Assembly (NCBI GenBank): GCA_910579585.1 | Contig: CAJTVA010000001.1 | Coordinates: forward strand, 33,992 to 97,991 | Source: an uncultured Christensenella sp. | Lineage (GTDB): Bacteria; Bacillota; Clostridia; Christensenellales; Borkfalkiaceae | Direction of reading: 5' to 3' | Length of the DNA: 64,000 nt | Part shown: piece after piece, positions 45,917-54,829 of the stretch | Numbering within the stretch: position 1 is the stretch's first letter | How the letters are laid out: each line of letters begins with the position of its first letter | Program-made: the position numbers and the translations under genes | Notes under the pieces: generated by a model | Told to the model about the DNA's origin: nothing | The model's input: only the letters and a program-made list of their open reading frames with translations | Databases searched by the model: none

Positions 45917-46672
45917 TCAGGCATTGGGATTGTAAGTCGCTTCGGCATTAACGTCCGCAAGACAGTATATGCGCCCGCGCAACGTCTGCTCGGGTTCGAG
46001 CCTATCGAAAAGCTTAAAGGCTTTTTTGATTTTTTCGGCAGTGTGTTGCGTGAAGTCGCGTATCTCTATCGAAAGCCCGCTCCACAAACGGAAAGTCAGC
46101 CTGTCGCTGTCGGTCGTGATTGTAGTTTGAGATTTGTACAGCTCAACCTGTTTGACCGCCGCGCGCAGGGAACCGAAGTTTTCTTCACTTTTAAAAATCG
46201 CGCAGACCGCCGCGACCGTCTTTATATCGTTGTCGCCGTCGGTGCCGGTAATTATAAGATTAGGCGCGCCGTCATAAGAATTTTCGTTCTTTTCGGCCGT
46301 GCGCATAAACTTGCCAACGTCGTCGTAAGTCGAATAAGTTTCCCCGTCAAAGACAGTGAAAACTTCCCGTCTTTGCTGAACGGTAATATTAATCGTGCAA
46401 GGCAGAACCTTTTCAAAGCTTTCCAGAAAACAGTCGTCCGCAAGTACGGAAGAAACGTCCTCTTCGCTGATCGAAGAAATAAGCCTGCCACGGCAGTTTG
46501 AAAGAACGCTTTCCTTTACGGTTAATATTTTCGTTTCAGCGTTATCGTCGGCATAACTCAAAAAGGTAACGTTGACGTTGCGTACCGCATATATAACCCC
46601 TATTCCGACGGCGATTGCCGCAACCATAATTACGGCTATTATAAGCGTAGCGATTTTTCTTAAGTGTTTCAT
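45917..46672 (-). CDS. ftsQ: FtsQ/DivIB-like division protein
   Basis: 251 residues. A short basic N-terminus and one membrane helix (about residues 8-29) precede a POTRA-like segment (VNVTFLSYADDNAETKILTVKESVLS) and an extracytoplasmic beta domain (VQQRREVFTVFDGETYSTYDDVGKF). Sequence conservation in this family is low; the assignment rests on this layout and on its place between murA and ftsA. It would scaffold FtsL and FtsI at the septum. Starts five bases after murA. Confidence 0.8.
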   Translation of the reverse strand: MKHLRKIATLIIAVIMVAAIAVGIGVIYAVRNVNVTFLSYADDNAETKILTVKESVLSNCRGRLISSISEEDVSSVLADDCFLESFEKVLPCTINITVQQRREVFTVFDGETYSTYDDVGKFMRTAEKNENSYDGAPNLIITGTDGDNDIKTVAAVCAIFKSEENFGSLRAAVKQVELYKSQTTITTDSDRLTFRLWSGLSIEIRDFTQHTAEKIKKAFKLFDRLEPEQTLRGRIYCLADVNAEATYNPNA

Positions 46673-46676
46673 AAAC

Positions 46677-47933
46677 CTATACCGACACCCTTACGATGTC
46701 TCCGCCAATAGAGCGAAGTTTATATTCGAAAGAGCCGTACCCCCTGTCTATATGGGAAATATCCAGAACTTCGCTTCTGCCTTCTGCGGCAAGCCCCGCT
46801 GTAACCAGCGCGGCACCGCCGCGCAGGTCGTGCGCGACAACCGTCGCGCCCGTGAATTTTTCCACTCCGCGAACGAACGCGTTACGGTTTATAACCGTAA
46901 TATCCGCACCCATCTTTCTTAATTCGGGAACATGCTTAAAGCGTGTTTCAAATAGGTTTTCGGTTATTATTGACTGCCCGCGACAGATACAGCAAAGTGC
47001 GGTTATCTGCGCCTGTAAGTCGGTGGGAAAACCGGGGTAGGGCTGAGTTTCGACGCTTTTCACGGAAGTTAATCTTCTGTGATTTTCCAAAATTATTTTA
47101 TCATTATTCAGGCGGATTTTGCAACCGTTTTCCCTAAGTTTATGTAAAAGTGAACTGATATTTTCGGCGCAAGCGTTTCTTAACTCTATCTCGCCGCCGC
47201 ACATCGCCGCGGCAATAAGAAACGTGCCGGCTTCTATTCTGTCGGGAATAGGCTGAAAATCGCAACCGTGCAAAGCCTTTACGCCTTCGATTATTATAGT
47301 TCCCGTACCTGCACCGCGCACCTTGGCGCCCATACAATTTAAAAAACGCTGCAAGTCCTCTATCTCAGGTTCCCTTGCGGCATTTTTTATAAGCGTAGTT
47401 CCCTCCGCCTTTGCGGCGGCGAGCATAATATTTTCCGTCGCGCCTACGCTGGGACAGTCAAGCATTATTTCGTCACCGTGCAGTTTATCGCACTCGCAAA
47501 TTATGTACCCGTTCTCTTCCTTTATGTTAACGCCCAGCCGCTTCAAACCCGTTAAGTGCAAATCGACGGGACGAAGCCCGATGTCGCAACCGCCGGGGTA
47601 GGCGATTTTTGCAGTGCGGAAACGCGAGATTATCGAACCCAGAAGAAACACAGACGAGCGCAATTCGTGCGCAAGCGCGCGCGGAATTTCGTCCTTTTCG
47701 GCAAAAGAGCCGTCCACAACCAGGTCGTTCCCCTCGAAAGCCACGCGGCAACCGAGCCCTGAAAGAATTTTGACCATATTCTTCGCGTCGGTGATGTTCG
47801 GAACGTTGAAAATTTTTACTTTATCGTCCGTCAGGACCGTTGCGGCAAGTATAGGCAGTACGGAATTCTTTGCAGTCTGAACTTCGACACTGCCGTATAG
47901 CTTGTTTCCTCCGTTAATTATGTATTTTTCCAT
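46677..47933 (-). CDS. murA: UDP-N-acetylglucosamine 1-carboxyvinyltransferase
   Basis: 418 residues, two-domain EPSP-synthase fold. The start of the protein reads VQTAKNSVLPILAAT (the PEP/UDP-GlcNAc-contacting Lys-Asn). The catalytic Cys, the fosfomycin target, is in YPGGCDIGLRPVDLHL. The C-terminal half has FPTDLQAQ and DLRGGAALVTAGLAAEG. It carries out the first committed step to UDP-MurNAc. Transcribed between ftsW and ftsQ; the 78-base gap from ftsW holds a structured element. Confidence 0.95.
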   Translation of the reverse strand: MEKYIINGGNKLYGSVEVQTAKNSVLPILAATVLTDDKVKIFNVPNITDAKNMVKILSGLGCRVAFEGNDLVVDGSFAEKDEIPRALAHELRSSVFLLGSIISRFRTAKIAYPGGCDIGLRPVDLHLTGLKRLGVNIKEENGYIICECDKLHGDEIMLDCPSVGATENIMLAAAKAEGTTLIKNAAREPEIEDLQRFLNCMGAKVRGAGTGTIIIEGVKALHGCDFQPIPDRIEAGTFLIAAAMCGGEIELRNACAENISSLLHKLRENGCKIRLNNDKIILENHRRLTSVKSVETQPYPGFPTDLQAQITALCCICRGQSIITENLFETRFKHVPELRKMGADITVINRNAFVRGVEKFTGATVVAHDLRGGAALVTAGLAAEGRSEVLDISHIDRGYGSFEYKLRSIGGDIVRVSV

Positions 47934-47935
47934 AT

Positions 47936-48014
47936 TGACTCCGAATAGTAAATATAGGCAACGGTAATTCTCTTAAATTTCCTCGTTGCCCTACTTCATA
48001 ATATGTCGGAGTCA
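47936..48014 (-). other. Nested inverted repeats in the ftsW-murA gap
   Basis: An outer 9-bp perfect inverted repeat (47936-47944 with 48006-48014; arms TGACTCCGA/TCGGAGTCA) encloses an inner 7-bp one (GGCAACG 47957-47963 with CGTTGCC 47984-47990). The whole spacer could fold as one branched stem. The ftsW stop codon is the first three bases of the outer arm, and the murA ATG follows the other arm by three bases. No T-run, so not a standard terminator. Confidence 0.6.
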
Positions 48015-49160
48015 GCCGTCGTTGTTAACTTTAGAAATATTATACAGAACCCCCATTGAAGCCATAGTTATAATAAGCGAAGTGTTTCCGCTGCTGATAA
48101 GCGGCAAGGGTAAGCCTGTCGGGGGAATCGTGCCGGTAACGACAAGCGCGTTGATGGCCACCTGTATTCCGTACACCAACGTTACGCCCGCTGCAAGCAG
48201 AAAGCCGAAACGGTCTTTACAATTCCGTGCGATTTTGAAGCCCCTGTAAATTATGAACCCGCATATGAGAAAGAAAAGCGTAAGCCCGAAAAAACCGAGC
48301 TCTTCGCCCATTATCGCAAGAATAAAGTCGCTTTCCGCGAACGGCAGAAACCTGTATTTTTGCGTGGAATTGAAAAGCCCCTTTCCGAAAAGTCCGCCGT
48401 TGCCGAGTGCGTACAGCGACTGGATAAGCTGATAACCCTCGTCCTTAGGCGAAGCCCAAGGGTCCAGAAAGGCACTAAGACGTTGCAGACGGTAAGGTTC
48501 TAAAATTATGAGTACGGGCACCGCTATTACGAATGGTATCAGTATTATGAGGAAAGTTTTTAAGTTGGTGCCGCTTAAAAAGATTATACCCAGCATTAAA
48601 AGCCCGACGCACATAGTTATGGACATATTAGGCTCGATAATTATGAGCAGGCAGAACATTATTCCGACGCCGAGGACGGGCAAAACTCCTTTCACCGTCT
48701 TTACTTTTTCGTAGTTCTTGGCAAAGTATGCGGCGGAAAAAAGCGCGTAAGCATACTTTGCTATCTCAGACGGCTGAATGGTGACTCCGCCGAAACCTAT
48801 CCATCGCGTTGCACCGTAGTTGGTTATACCGACCCCCGGCACAAAAACAAGCGCGAGCAAAACGACCGCAATTATAACTGCGGGGAATTTTAGTTTTATA
48901 AGCTTTTTATAGGGTAGAAAGCACGTCCCGACCATTGCCGCCGCGCCCAAAACCACGCCGATTAACTGCTTTTTGACGAAATAGAGGCTATCGCCGTACT
49001 GAACCGTAGCTGTGTACGAGCTTGCCGAATAAATCATAAGACAGCCGAAACACGCCATAAAAACTACGCAAATTAAAAGCGGGACGTCGCCCGCTTTCGT
49101 AGTTTTTTTAGTCTTGTACGGAGTTTTTAACAGCTCCTTTTTACCGACATCAGATTTCAT
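48012..49160 (-). CDS. ftsW: SEDS peptidoglycan glycosyltransferase FtsW/SpoVE
   Basis: 382 residues with about ten membrane helices. Family features: MIYSASSYTATVQYGDSLYFVKKQ, WIGFGGVTIQPSEIAKYAYALF (with the catalytic Asp region nearby), GYQLIQSLYALGNGGLFGKG and the C-terminal PPTGLPLPLISSGNTSLI. It polymerises lipid II at the septum with FtsI. The start overlaps the murD end by 11 bases. Confidence 0.95.
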   Translation of the reverse strand: MKSDVGKKELLKTPYKTKKTTKAGDVPLLICVVFMACFGCLMIYSASSYTATVQYGDSLYFVKKQLIGVVLGAAAMVGTCFLPYKKLIKLKFPAVIIAVVLLALVFVPGVGITNYGATRWIGFGGVTIQPSEIAKYAYALFSAAYFAKNYEKVKTVKGVLPVLGVGIMFCLLIIIEPNMSITMCVGLLMLGIIFLSGTNLKTFLIILIPFVIAVPVLIILEPYRLQRLSAFLDPWASPKDEGYQLIQSLYALGNGGLFGKGLFNSTQKYRFLPFAESDFILAIMGEELGFFGLTLFFLICGFIIYRGFKIARNCKDRFGFLLAAGVTLVYGIQVAINALVVTGTIPPTGLPLPLISSGNTSLIITMASMGVLYNISKVNNDG

Positions 49161-50499
49161 TTATCTTTTCCACTATCTCCCTGAACGCATCGCCGCGCTC
49201 TTCGTAGTTGAGGAAGCTGTCGAAGCTTGAACTTGCGGGACTTAAAAGAACGCACTGCCCGGGCTTTGCTATAAACTGCGCAATCTTTACCGCAGTGTTA
49301 AACTCAGAACACAGCGAGAAGCCGACGAAACCCGCTTTTATAGCCGCGTTGAGCATTTTAAACCTGTTTTCACCGTAAATTATCGCGTGTACGACGGGCG
49401 TTGCGGCAAGACCTTCGAAAAGCGGCAGATAGTCGTCGCCTTTATCTTTCCCTCCGAGAAGAATTATCGTCGGGTTTGCCATAGACAGCGCCGCTTTCAA
49501 CGCCGCGTCTACGTTCGTGCCCTTGCTGTCGTCAATATAGGTTACTCCGTTGACTTCCCTGACGACCTGAATGCGGTGCTTAACCCCCTTGAAGGCGCAT
49601 ATAGCCTGCGCGGTCGCCCTTTTGTCAAGCCCCAGAATTCCCGCAACCGCAACGCAGGCAAGAGCGTTGTATGCGTTATGTACTCCGTTTATCGTCAGCT
49701 CAGTCACGTCAAAGTATTTTTCACCGTTAAAATAGACGCTGCCGTTCTCGTAATACGCGCCGTTCACGCGGGACTGCATTGAAAAATAAACGACCTTTGC
49801 CTTGGTCTTTTGGGCGAACCCCCTCACAACGGGGTCGTCGTAGTTCAATACCGCGAACTCGCTTTCTTTAAGGTTCTTTAAAATCTTGGATTTTAAAAAT
49901 ATGTAGTTGTCCATATTGTAGTGCCTGTTGAGGTGATCCTCCGTAACATTGGTTACGACGGCGATATGCGGGCGCAGGCTGGACAAGGTTTCGAGCTGAA
50001 ACGAGGAAATTTCAATTACCGCGTAGTCGTTGAAAGTGAGGTTTTCCACTTCTTCGATAAGCGGGTGTCCGTTGTTCCCGCAGGCAATGCTGTTGTAGCC
50101 CGCGGCGTTTAAAACCTCGTTAAGCATTGTCACCGTCGTGGTTTTGCCGTTAGTGCCGGTAACGGCAATCGCCGTCGCACGGAGATAAGTTGCGGCAAGC
50201 TCTTCTTCGCCTATTATCGTCTTGCCCTGTTTTCTGAACGCGACGGGCAGTGCGTTGTCTATGGGAATCCCCGGCGACAAAACCAAGATATCGCACTTGT
50301 TGGTTGCGACGTCAAGCGTGTCCACCGACACAACGTGCGCGCCAAGCGCCGCAAGTTCGGTCATTACGGCTTGTACTTTGTCGCTTACAACGTCGTCGTA
50401 TATATAGACGTCCGCACCCCTTTCAAGCAAAAAGCGGGCGCTGCTTTCACCCGAAACCGACATACCCGCTACGAAAAATTTCTGACTTTTAAAATACAT
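49150..50499 (-). CDS. murD: UDP-N-acetylmuramoylalanine-D-glutamate ligase
   Basis: 449 residues. KFFVAGMSVSGESSARFLLERGADVYIYDD binds the UDP part; the ATP loop is VTGTNGKTTTVTMLNEVL; the central domain has TNVTEDHLNRHYNMDNYI, and the C-terminal domain YIDDSKGTNVDAALKAALS. It adds D-Glu, made by MurI encoded upstream, to UDP-MurNAc-L-Ala. Starts six bases after mraY. Confidence 0.95.
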   Translation of the reverse strand: MYFKSQKFFVAGMSVSGESSARFLLERGADVYIYDDVVSDKVQAVMTELAALGAHVVSVDTLDVATNKCDILVLSPGIPIDNALPVAFRKQGKTIIGEEELAATYLRATAIAVTGTNGKTTTVTMLNEVLNAAGYNSIACGNNGHPLIEEVENLTFNDYAVIEISSFQLETLSSLRPHIAVVTNVTEDHLNRHYNMDNYIFLKSKILKNLKESEFAVLNYDDPVVRGFAQKTKAKVVYFSMQSRVNGAYYENGSVYFNGEKYFDVTELTINGVHNAYNALACVAVAGILGLDKRATAQAICAFKGVKHRIQVVREVNGVTYIDDSKGTNVDAALKAALSMANPTIILLGGKDKGDDYLPLFEGLAATPVVHAIIYGENRFKMLNAAIKAGFVGFSLCSEFNTAVKIAQFIAKPGQCVLLSPASSSFDSFLNYEERGDAFREIVEKINEI

Positions 50500-50505
50500 A
50501 CAACC

Positions 50506-51447
50506 TCACCAAAATATCAAACAAATTATTCCGACGAAGGCGGTGAGCGCGAAATAGCAATAAGTGATTTTACACTCCGTGTACCCTTTCATCTGGAAAT
50601 GGTGATGCAGGGGCGCCATCAAAAACACTCTCTTCCTTGTCCGTTTATAATATATGACTTGTACGATAACGGATATTCCCGAAATTACGAACATTATTCC
50701 GATAATGGGAATATAAAGAGAGTTTCCCGAAAACACAGAAATGCAGGAAATGAACCCGCCGAGGGCAAGCGAGCCTGTGTCGCCCATAAATATGGCGGCT
50801 TTGTTCACGTTAAAAACGAGGAAAGCCGCAAGCGCACCCACTCCGATAAAACAGAGCACCGAAAAATAAGTATCTTTCAGTGCGAGCATAATTCCCATTA
50901 TGCCGAGATACGCCGCGCTTGTCCCCCCTGCAAGACCGTCGAGCCCGTCTGTCAGGTTTACGCAGTTCACCGTCGCCGTAAAAATGAAAATGACCAGCGG
51001 AATAATTCCCCAATCGATATTGACGGAGATACTCGTGAACGGGATATTGATTTCGGTGATAGCGTTAAAATAGCAATAAAGCGCGGCAACCGTTGCGATT
51101 GCTACCTGAAAGATTATTTTCTGATATGGTTTAAGCCCTTCGTTTTTTTTGTGATAAATTTTGATAAAATCGTCAAGAAAGCCTACGACCATAAAACTTG
51201 CGGTTATCGCAAGCGTTAAGTTCGCCTCGCCGCCGCCGAAACCGAGCGTACAGAATCCGACGATGACGATAGCGCAAACAAAGGCTAGCCCGCCCATTGT
51301 CGGCGTGCCGCCCTTGTCTTTATGTTCTTTTACATAGCCCAAAATATACTGCCCCGCTTTCAACCGCCTTAAAAGGGGCAAAACGAGCATCAAAAGCGCC
51401 CCCGAAGCGAGAAACGCGGAGATTATTGCAATAAATATGCCTTTCAT
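50506..51447 (-). CDS. mraY: Phospho-N-acetylmuramoyl-pentapeptide transferase
   Basis: 313 residues, ten-helix membrane enzyme that makes lipid I from undecaprenyl phosphate. Conserved motifs: KDKGGTPTMGGLAF, VGFLDDFIKIYHKKNEGL (catalytic Asp pair), NCVNLTDGLDGLAGG, NKAAIFMGDTGSLALGG and MAPLHHHFQMKG. Immediately downstream of murE. Confidence 0.97.
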   Translation of the reverse strand: MKGIFIAIISAFLASGALLMLVLPLLRRLKAGQYILGYVKEHKDKGGTPTMGGLAFVCAIVIVGFCTLGFGGGEANLTLAITASFMVVGFLDDFIKIYHKKNEGLKPYQKIIFQVAIATVAALYCYFNAITEINIPFTSISVNIDWGIIPLVIFIFTATVNCVNLTDGLDGLAGGTSAAYLGIMGIMLALKDTYFSVLCFIGVGALAAFLVFNVNKAAIFMGDTGSLALGGFISCISVFSGNSLYIPIIGIMFVISGISVIVQVIYYKRTRKRVFLMAPLHHHFQMKGYTECKITYCYFALTAFVGIICLIFW

Positions 51448-52887
51448 TTAACCGCCGATTATGTTTTTTATAACTGTATTGTCATTGTAACTGTGTTTTA
51501 TACCCATAATCTCCTGATACTGCTCACCGCCTTTACCCGCGACAAGAAGAATATCGCCTGGCTCCAGAAGTCTTATTGCGTACTCCGTCGCAACCTCTCT
51601 TTCTGAAACGGTCACATACTTCCTGCCCGTAGGCTTCACTCCCGCTTCTATCTCGCTTATGATATCGTAAGGGTCCTCATACCTAGGGTTGTCGGAAGTA
51701 ATAATGCAAAAGTCGGCGTAGGTTGAAACCACCTTACCCATTAAGGGGCGCTTGGTTTTATCTCTGTTGCCGCCGCAACCGAAAAGACAGTACAGCTTAC
51801 CTTTACAAAGCTTTTTGAGTGATTGAAGCGACTTTTCAAGTCCGTCGGGAGTATGCGCAAAGTCAACGAAAATTTCCGCGCCGTTGTACTTTGCAACCCG
51901 TTCGAGCCTGCCGGGCACGCTCTTCAACCCGTACAACCCTTTGGCGATACCGCCGATTTTTATACCCAAAAGTTTAGCGCACGCCGCCGCCGCCATTGCG
52001 TTGTATACGTTATGTATAGCTGGCAGACACAGCTTGATTTCGTAGAGTTCGTCGAACAGATTCAAAACGAAAGTCGTGCCGTCAAGGCTTTCATTTACGT
52101 CGACAGCGAATACGTCCGCTGGATTTTTAAGCCCGTAACTCACTGCGTTGTCTACCGACGAAAGAAGTTCTATACCGAGTTTATCGTCCGAATTTATAAC
52201 TGCGGCTTTGCATCTGCCGTCCTTAAAAAGAAGCTTTTTGCAGTCTGAATATTCTTTCATATCTCCGAAAAAATCAAGGTGATCCTGAGTGCAGTTGGTG
52301 AATATGCCCGCCTCGAAAGTCAAACCGTGAATTTTGTCGTAATAAAGTGCGTGGGCGGAAACTTCCATAAAGACGTACTTTACCCCCGCCGCCGCCATAT
52401 CGGCAAGCACGGAATATAAATAAATCGGGTCGGGTGTGGTAAGCTCGGGGGCAATAAATTTTTCGCCGTAGCTTATGCCCAAAGTACCGATTACCCCCGT
52501 ACTATGCCCGTTTGAATGGAATATGCTTGCAAGCATATGGGTTATTGTCGTCTTGCCGTTTGTGCCCGTGACGGCAACAATTTTAAGCTTTTTATCCGCA
52601 AAACCGTAAAAGGCTTGCGCCGCACGCGCCATCTGTGCCCGCGCGTTTTCTACTATTATCTGAGTTACCGGGGCATCGAGCTTTCTCTCACACACTACCG
52701 CAACTGCTCCGCGACCCGTTATTTCGGGCATATCACCGTGCGAATCGTGTTTCAAGCCCGAAAAACAGAAGAACAAATCACCGTTTTGCACCTTTTGGCT
52801 GTCTGAGCAAAGCCCGCTTATTTCGATATCGGCGTTTCCGACTATTTCTATCGCTTGTAAATGCTTCAAAAGTTCTTTAAGTTCCAT
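51448..52887 (-). CDS. murE: UDP-N-acetylmuramoyl-tripeptide synthetase, meso-DAP-adding type
   Basis: 479 residues: N-terminal UDP-binding domain, ATP loop AVTGTNGKTTITHML, TNCTQDHLDFFGDMKEY, and the C-terminal FVDFAHTPDGLEKSL. Residue choice is set by the C-terminal DNPR motif, seen here in ITSDNPRYEDPYDII, which marks meso-diaminopimelate-adding enzymes rather than Lys-adding ones. So the organism needs a working route to meso-DAP. The stop of ftsI overlaps the murE start by one base. Confidence 0.95.
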   Translation of the reverse strand: MELKELLKHLQAIEIVGNADIEISGLCSDSQKVQNGDLFFCFSGLKHDSHGDMPEITGRGAVAVVCERKLDAPVTQIIVENARAQMARAAQAFYGFADKKLKIVAVTGTNGKTTITHMLASIFHSNGHSTGVIGTLGISYGEKFIAPELTTPDPIYLYSVLADMAAAGVKYVFMEVSAHALYYDKIHGLTFEAGIFTNCTQDHLDFFGDMKEYSDCKKLLFKDGRCKAAVINSDDKLGIELLSSVDNAVSYGLKNPADVFAVDVNESLDGTTFVLNLFDELYEIKLCLPAIHNVYNAMAAAACAKLLGIKIGGIAKGLYGLKSVPGRLERVAKYNGAEIFVDFAHTPDGLEKSLQSLKKLCKGKLYCLFGCGGNRDKTKRPLMGKVVSTYADFCIITSDNPRYEDPYDIISEIEAGVKPTGRKYVTVSEREVATEYAIRLLEPGDILLVAGKGGEQYQEIMGIKHSYNDNTVIKNIIGG

Positions 52888-54581
52888 TATACGTACCGTT
52901 CGATGTTTTTAATTTTTATTATATCTTTGAAAATTTCCTTTGCAACCGGCGCCGCCACAGCACTGCCGTAATAGGTTCCCTGCGGTTCGTCGACAACGAT
53001 AAGCGCAAGATATTCGGGATTGTTTGCAGGGAAAAAGCCACAGAACGACGAAACATACTTGCCCTGTGCAACGTGCCCGCCTTCGTACTTTTGTGCAGTA
53101 CCTGTTTTGCCGCCGACACGGTATCCGTCTATAAACGCTTTTGTGCCGCTACCTTCGGTAACGACCCCCTCCAACATTTCGGCAAGAAGAGACGAAGCCT
53201 TTTCGCTTATTACCTTGTTTTTTAATACGGGCTCGTACTCCGAAACGGTCTTACCGTCTGCGGAAACTATACTTTTCAGAAAATGCGGAGCGTAGTAATT
53301 TCCGCCGTTCACTGCCGCCGCTACTGCACAGGCGAGTTGAACGCCCGTAACCGCAATGGTCTGCCCGAAGCCGATACGCGCCAAATCGCAATCCCGAACG
53401 GCGGTCTGCGGCACGAGCATACCCAAAGCTTCGCCGTTGAAATCCAGCCCCGTCACGTTGCCGAAGCCGAAAGCCGAAAGATAATTATAAAAAGTTTCAC
53501 TACCAAGCGACAGTGCAATATCCGTAAAACATGGGTTACAACTGTTATTTAGCGCTGCCGCAAGCGTCTGATTGGAGTGCTTGCCGTTAGAGTGGTCCGA
53601 CCAGCACTTAATTTTCGTGCCGTCTACCGTTCTCGTTCTGCTGCCGTTAAATACGTAGGAATTTGAAAACGCTTTTGTGTTTCCGTTCAGATATTCTTCA
53701 ATATTTGCCGCCGCGGTCACGACCTTAAAGGTCGAACCGGGTTCATAAATGTCGCTTACAAGCAGATTCCTTGACAGAGCGTTCAACGTTTCGGTATCGT
53801 CGCGCGGAACGTCGTTTAAATCGTAAGACGGGTAGTTTACGAGCGCGAGAATATCGAAATTCCGAGGATTAAGCACCACACACGATGCCGACTTTGCCCC
53901 GCTGGACGCGTAAACGCTTTTCATTGCGTTCTCCGCCGCAAGCTGAATATCCATATCGATAGTAAGCCGTATCTCGTCACCGTCCTTTGCCGGTCTGTAA
54001 ACCACCACGGAATTTTCAGTTTCTACGCCTATTATGTCGGTGGAATAGGTAATTTCGCCGTTAGTTCCCCCCAATATATTGTCGTAATACTTCTCAATTC
54101 CGGTTAGTCCCGAGCCGTCGTTCGACGTAAACCCGAGAACCTGACAGAGAGCGTCGTTATAAGTATACTGCCTTGTATTGTCACGCGAATAATAGACCCC
54201 TGCAAGGTCGTAAGAAACAAGCTTTTCGACGGCTTCTTTGCCAACCTGTCTTGCAACCGTGACCTCGGAAACTTTTCCGCCGTTAATCTTATCGAGAACG
54301 TTCTGCGGTTCCAGATTGAAAAGCCCGCTTAGTACGGTTGCCGTATACTCAGGGTTAACAACCGCATTGGGGCGCAGAAAAACGCTGTATGTAGTTCGGT
54401 TGCCCGCAATTACGGTACCGTTTCTGTCCGAAATTACGCCTCTAGCCGCGACAACGGGAATTTCTCTGTTCCACTGGTCGCAGGCAAGTTCGACAAGGTC
54501 TGCCCCCCACGCTATCTGCACATATAAAAGCCTGCCTAAAATTATGCAAAAAATAAAGGTTATTGCCATTCCCAATGACAA
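52887..54581 (-). CDS. ftsI: Septal class B penicillin-binding protein FtsI/SpoVD, start uncertain
   Basis: At least 564 residues. A membrane helix (MAITFIFCIILGRLLYVQI), a PBP dimerisation domain (ARGVISDRNGTVIAGN), and a transpeptidase with the active Ser in YEPGSTFKVV, SCN in LNNSCNPCF and KTG in GGKTGTAQKY. There is no C-terminal PASTA domain. The frame stays open upstream of the TTG at 54579-54581 to about 54644 and there encodes a convincing basic N-terminus (KFNRKG, QKRLL). Yet no ATG, GTG or TTG lies in that stretch; an ATG at 54649-54651 is one base out of frame across a run of five G. It cross-links septal peptidoglycan. Confidence 0.9.
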   Translation of the reverse strand: MSLGMAITFIFCIILGRLLYVQIAWGADLVELACDQWNREIPVVAARGVISDRNGTVIAGNRTTYSVFLRPNAVVNPEYTATVLSGLFNLEPQNVLDKINGGKVSEVTVARQVGKEAVEKLVSYDLAGVYYSRDNTRQYTYNDALCQVLGFTSNDGSGLTGIEKYYDNILGGTNGEITYSTDIIGVETENSVVVYRPAKDGDEIRLTIDMDIQLAAENAMKSVYASSGAKSASCVVLNPRNFDILALVNYPSYDLNDVPRDDTETLNALSRNLLVSDIYEPGSTFKVVTAAANIEEYLNGNTKAFSNSYVFNGSRTRTVDGTKIKCWSDHSNGKHSNQTLAAALNNSCNPCFTDIALSLGSETFYNYLSAFGFGNVTGLDFNGEALGMLVPQTAVRDCDLARIGFGQTIAVTGVQLACAVAAAVNGGNYYAPHFLKSIVSADGKTVSEYEPVLKNKVISEKASSLLAEMLEGVVTEGSGTKAFIDGYRVGGKTGTAQKYEGGHVAQGKYVSSFCGFFPANNPEYLALIVVDEPQGTYYGSAVAAPVAKEIFKDIIKIKNIERYV

Positions 54582-54645
54582 TAACCTCTTTTGTAATACA
54601 GTTAATGAAAAACCTTTTCTATTAAACTTAAAAATTTCCTTAGAC

Positions 54646-54824
54646 CCCCATATATGCTTGAATTAAGAGCTCTTACACCTTATCTTACAGTCTCAGCGGC
54701 AGTAAGGAAACAGCCGCTTCGGTCACCGTTCGCACAGCATATGTGCTCACTCATCTCAACCTTGCAAAACAGCACTACCAGGCTGTTTTGAGAAATCAAG
54801 GTTTCGTCCCCATATATGCTTGAA
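54646..54824 (-). ncRNA. Candidate structured RNA or mobile segment between ftsL and ftsI, bounded by 17-bp direct repeats
   Basis: Minus strand: two copies of TTCAAGCATATATGGGG (54808-54824 and 54646-54662) enclose 145 bases with no coding potential and much pairing. Stems: 54758-54764 with 54797-54803 (7 bp), inside it 54766-54773 with 54782-54789 (8 bp); 54732-54736 with 54742-54746; 54695-54700 with 54713-54718 (6 bp). The loop of the last stem (CCTTAC) could pair with GTAAG or TAAGG just 3' of it, a possible pseudoknot. The AGCATAT of the repeats is complementary to ATATGCT in an inner loop. Strand is assumed from the flanking genes. I cannot match it to a known riboswitch, ribozyme or intron. 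Confidence 0.5.
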
Positions 54825-54829
54825 ATAAA

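Noticed and set aside
50335..51219. Open frame antisense to mraY and murD
   Set aside because: About 290 codons rich in His, Arg and Asn with no recognisable domain, opposite two certain genes; a codon-bias shadow.
54646..54824. Hammerhead ribozyme, cobalamin riboswitch or CRISPR unit in the ftsL-ftsI gap
   Set aside because: CGAAAC next to a stem recalls a hammerhead, but no CUGANGA core is in the right place. ACTGTAAG recalls the cobalamin core, but the B12 box and the rest of the aptamer are missing. There are only two repeats with one long structured unit, so it is not a CRISPR array.
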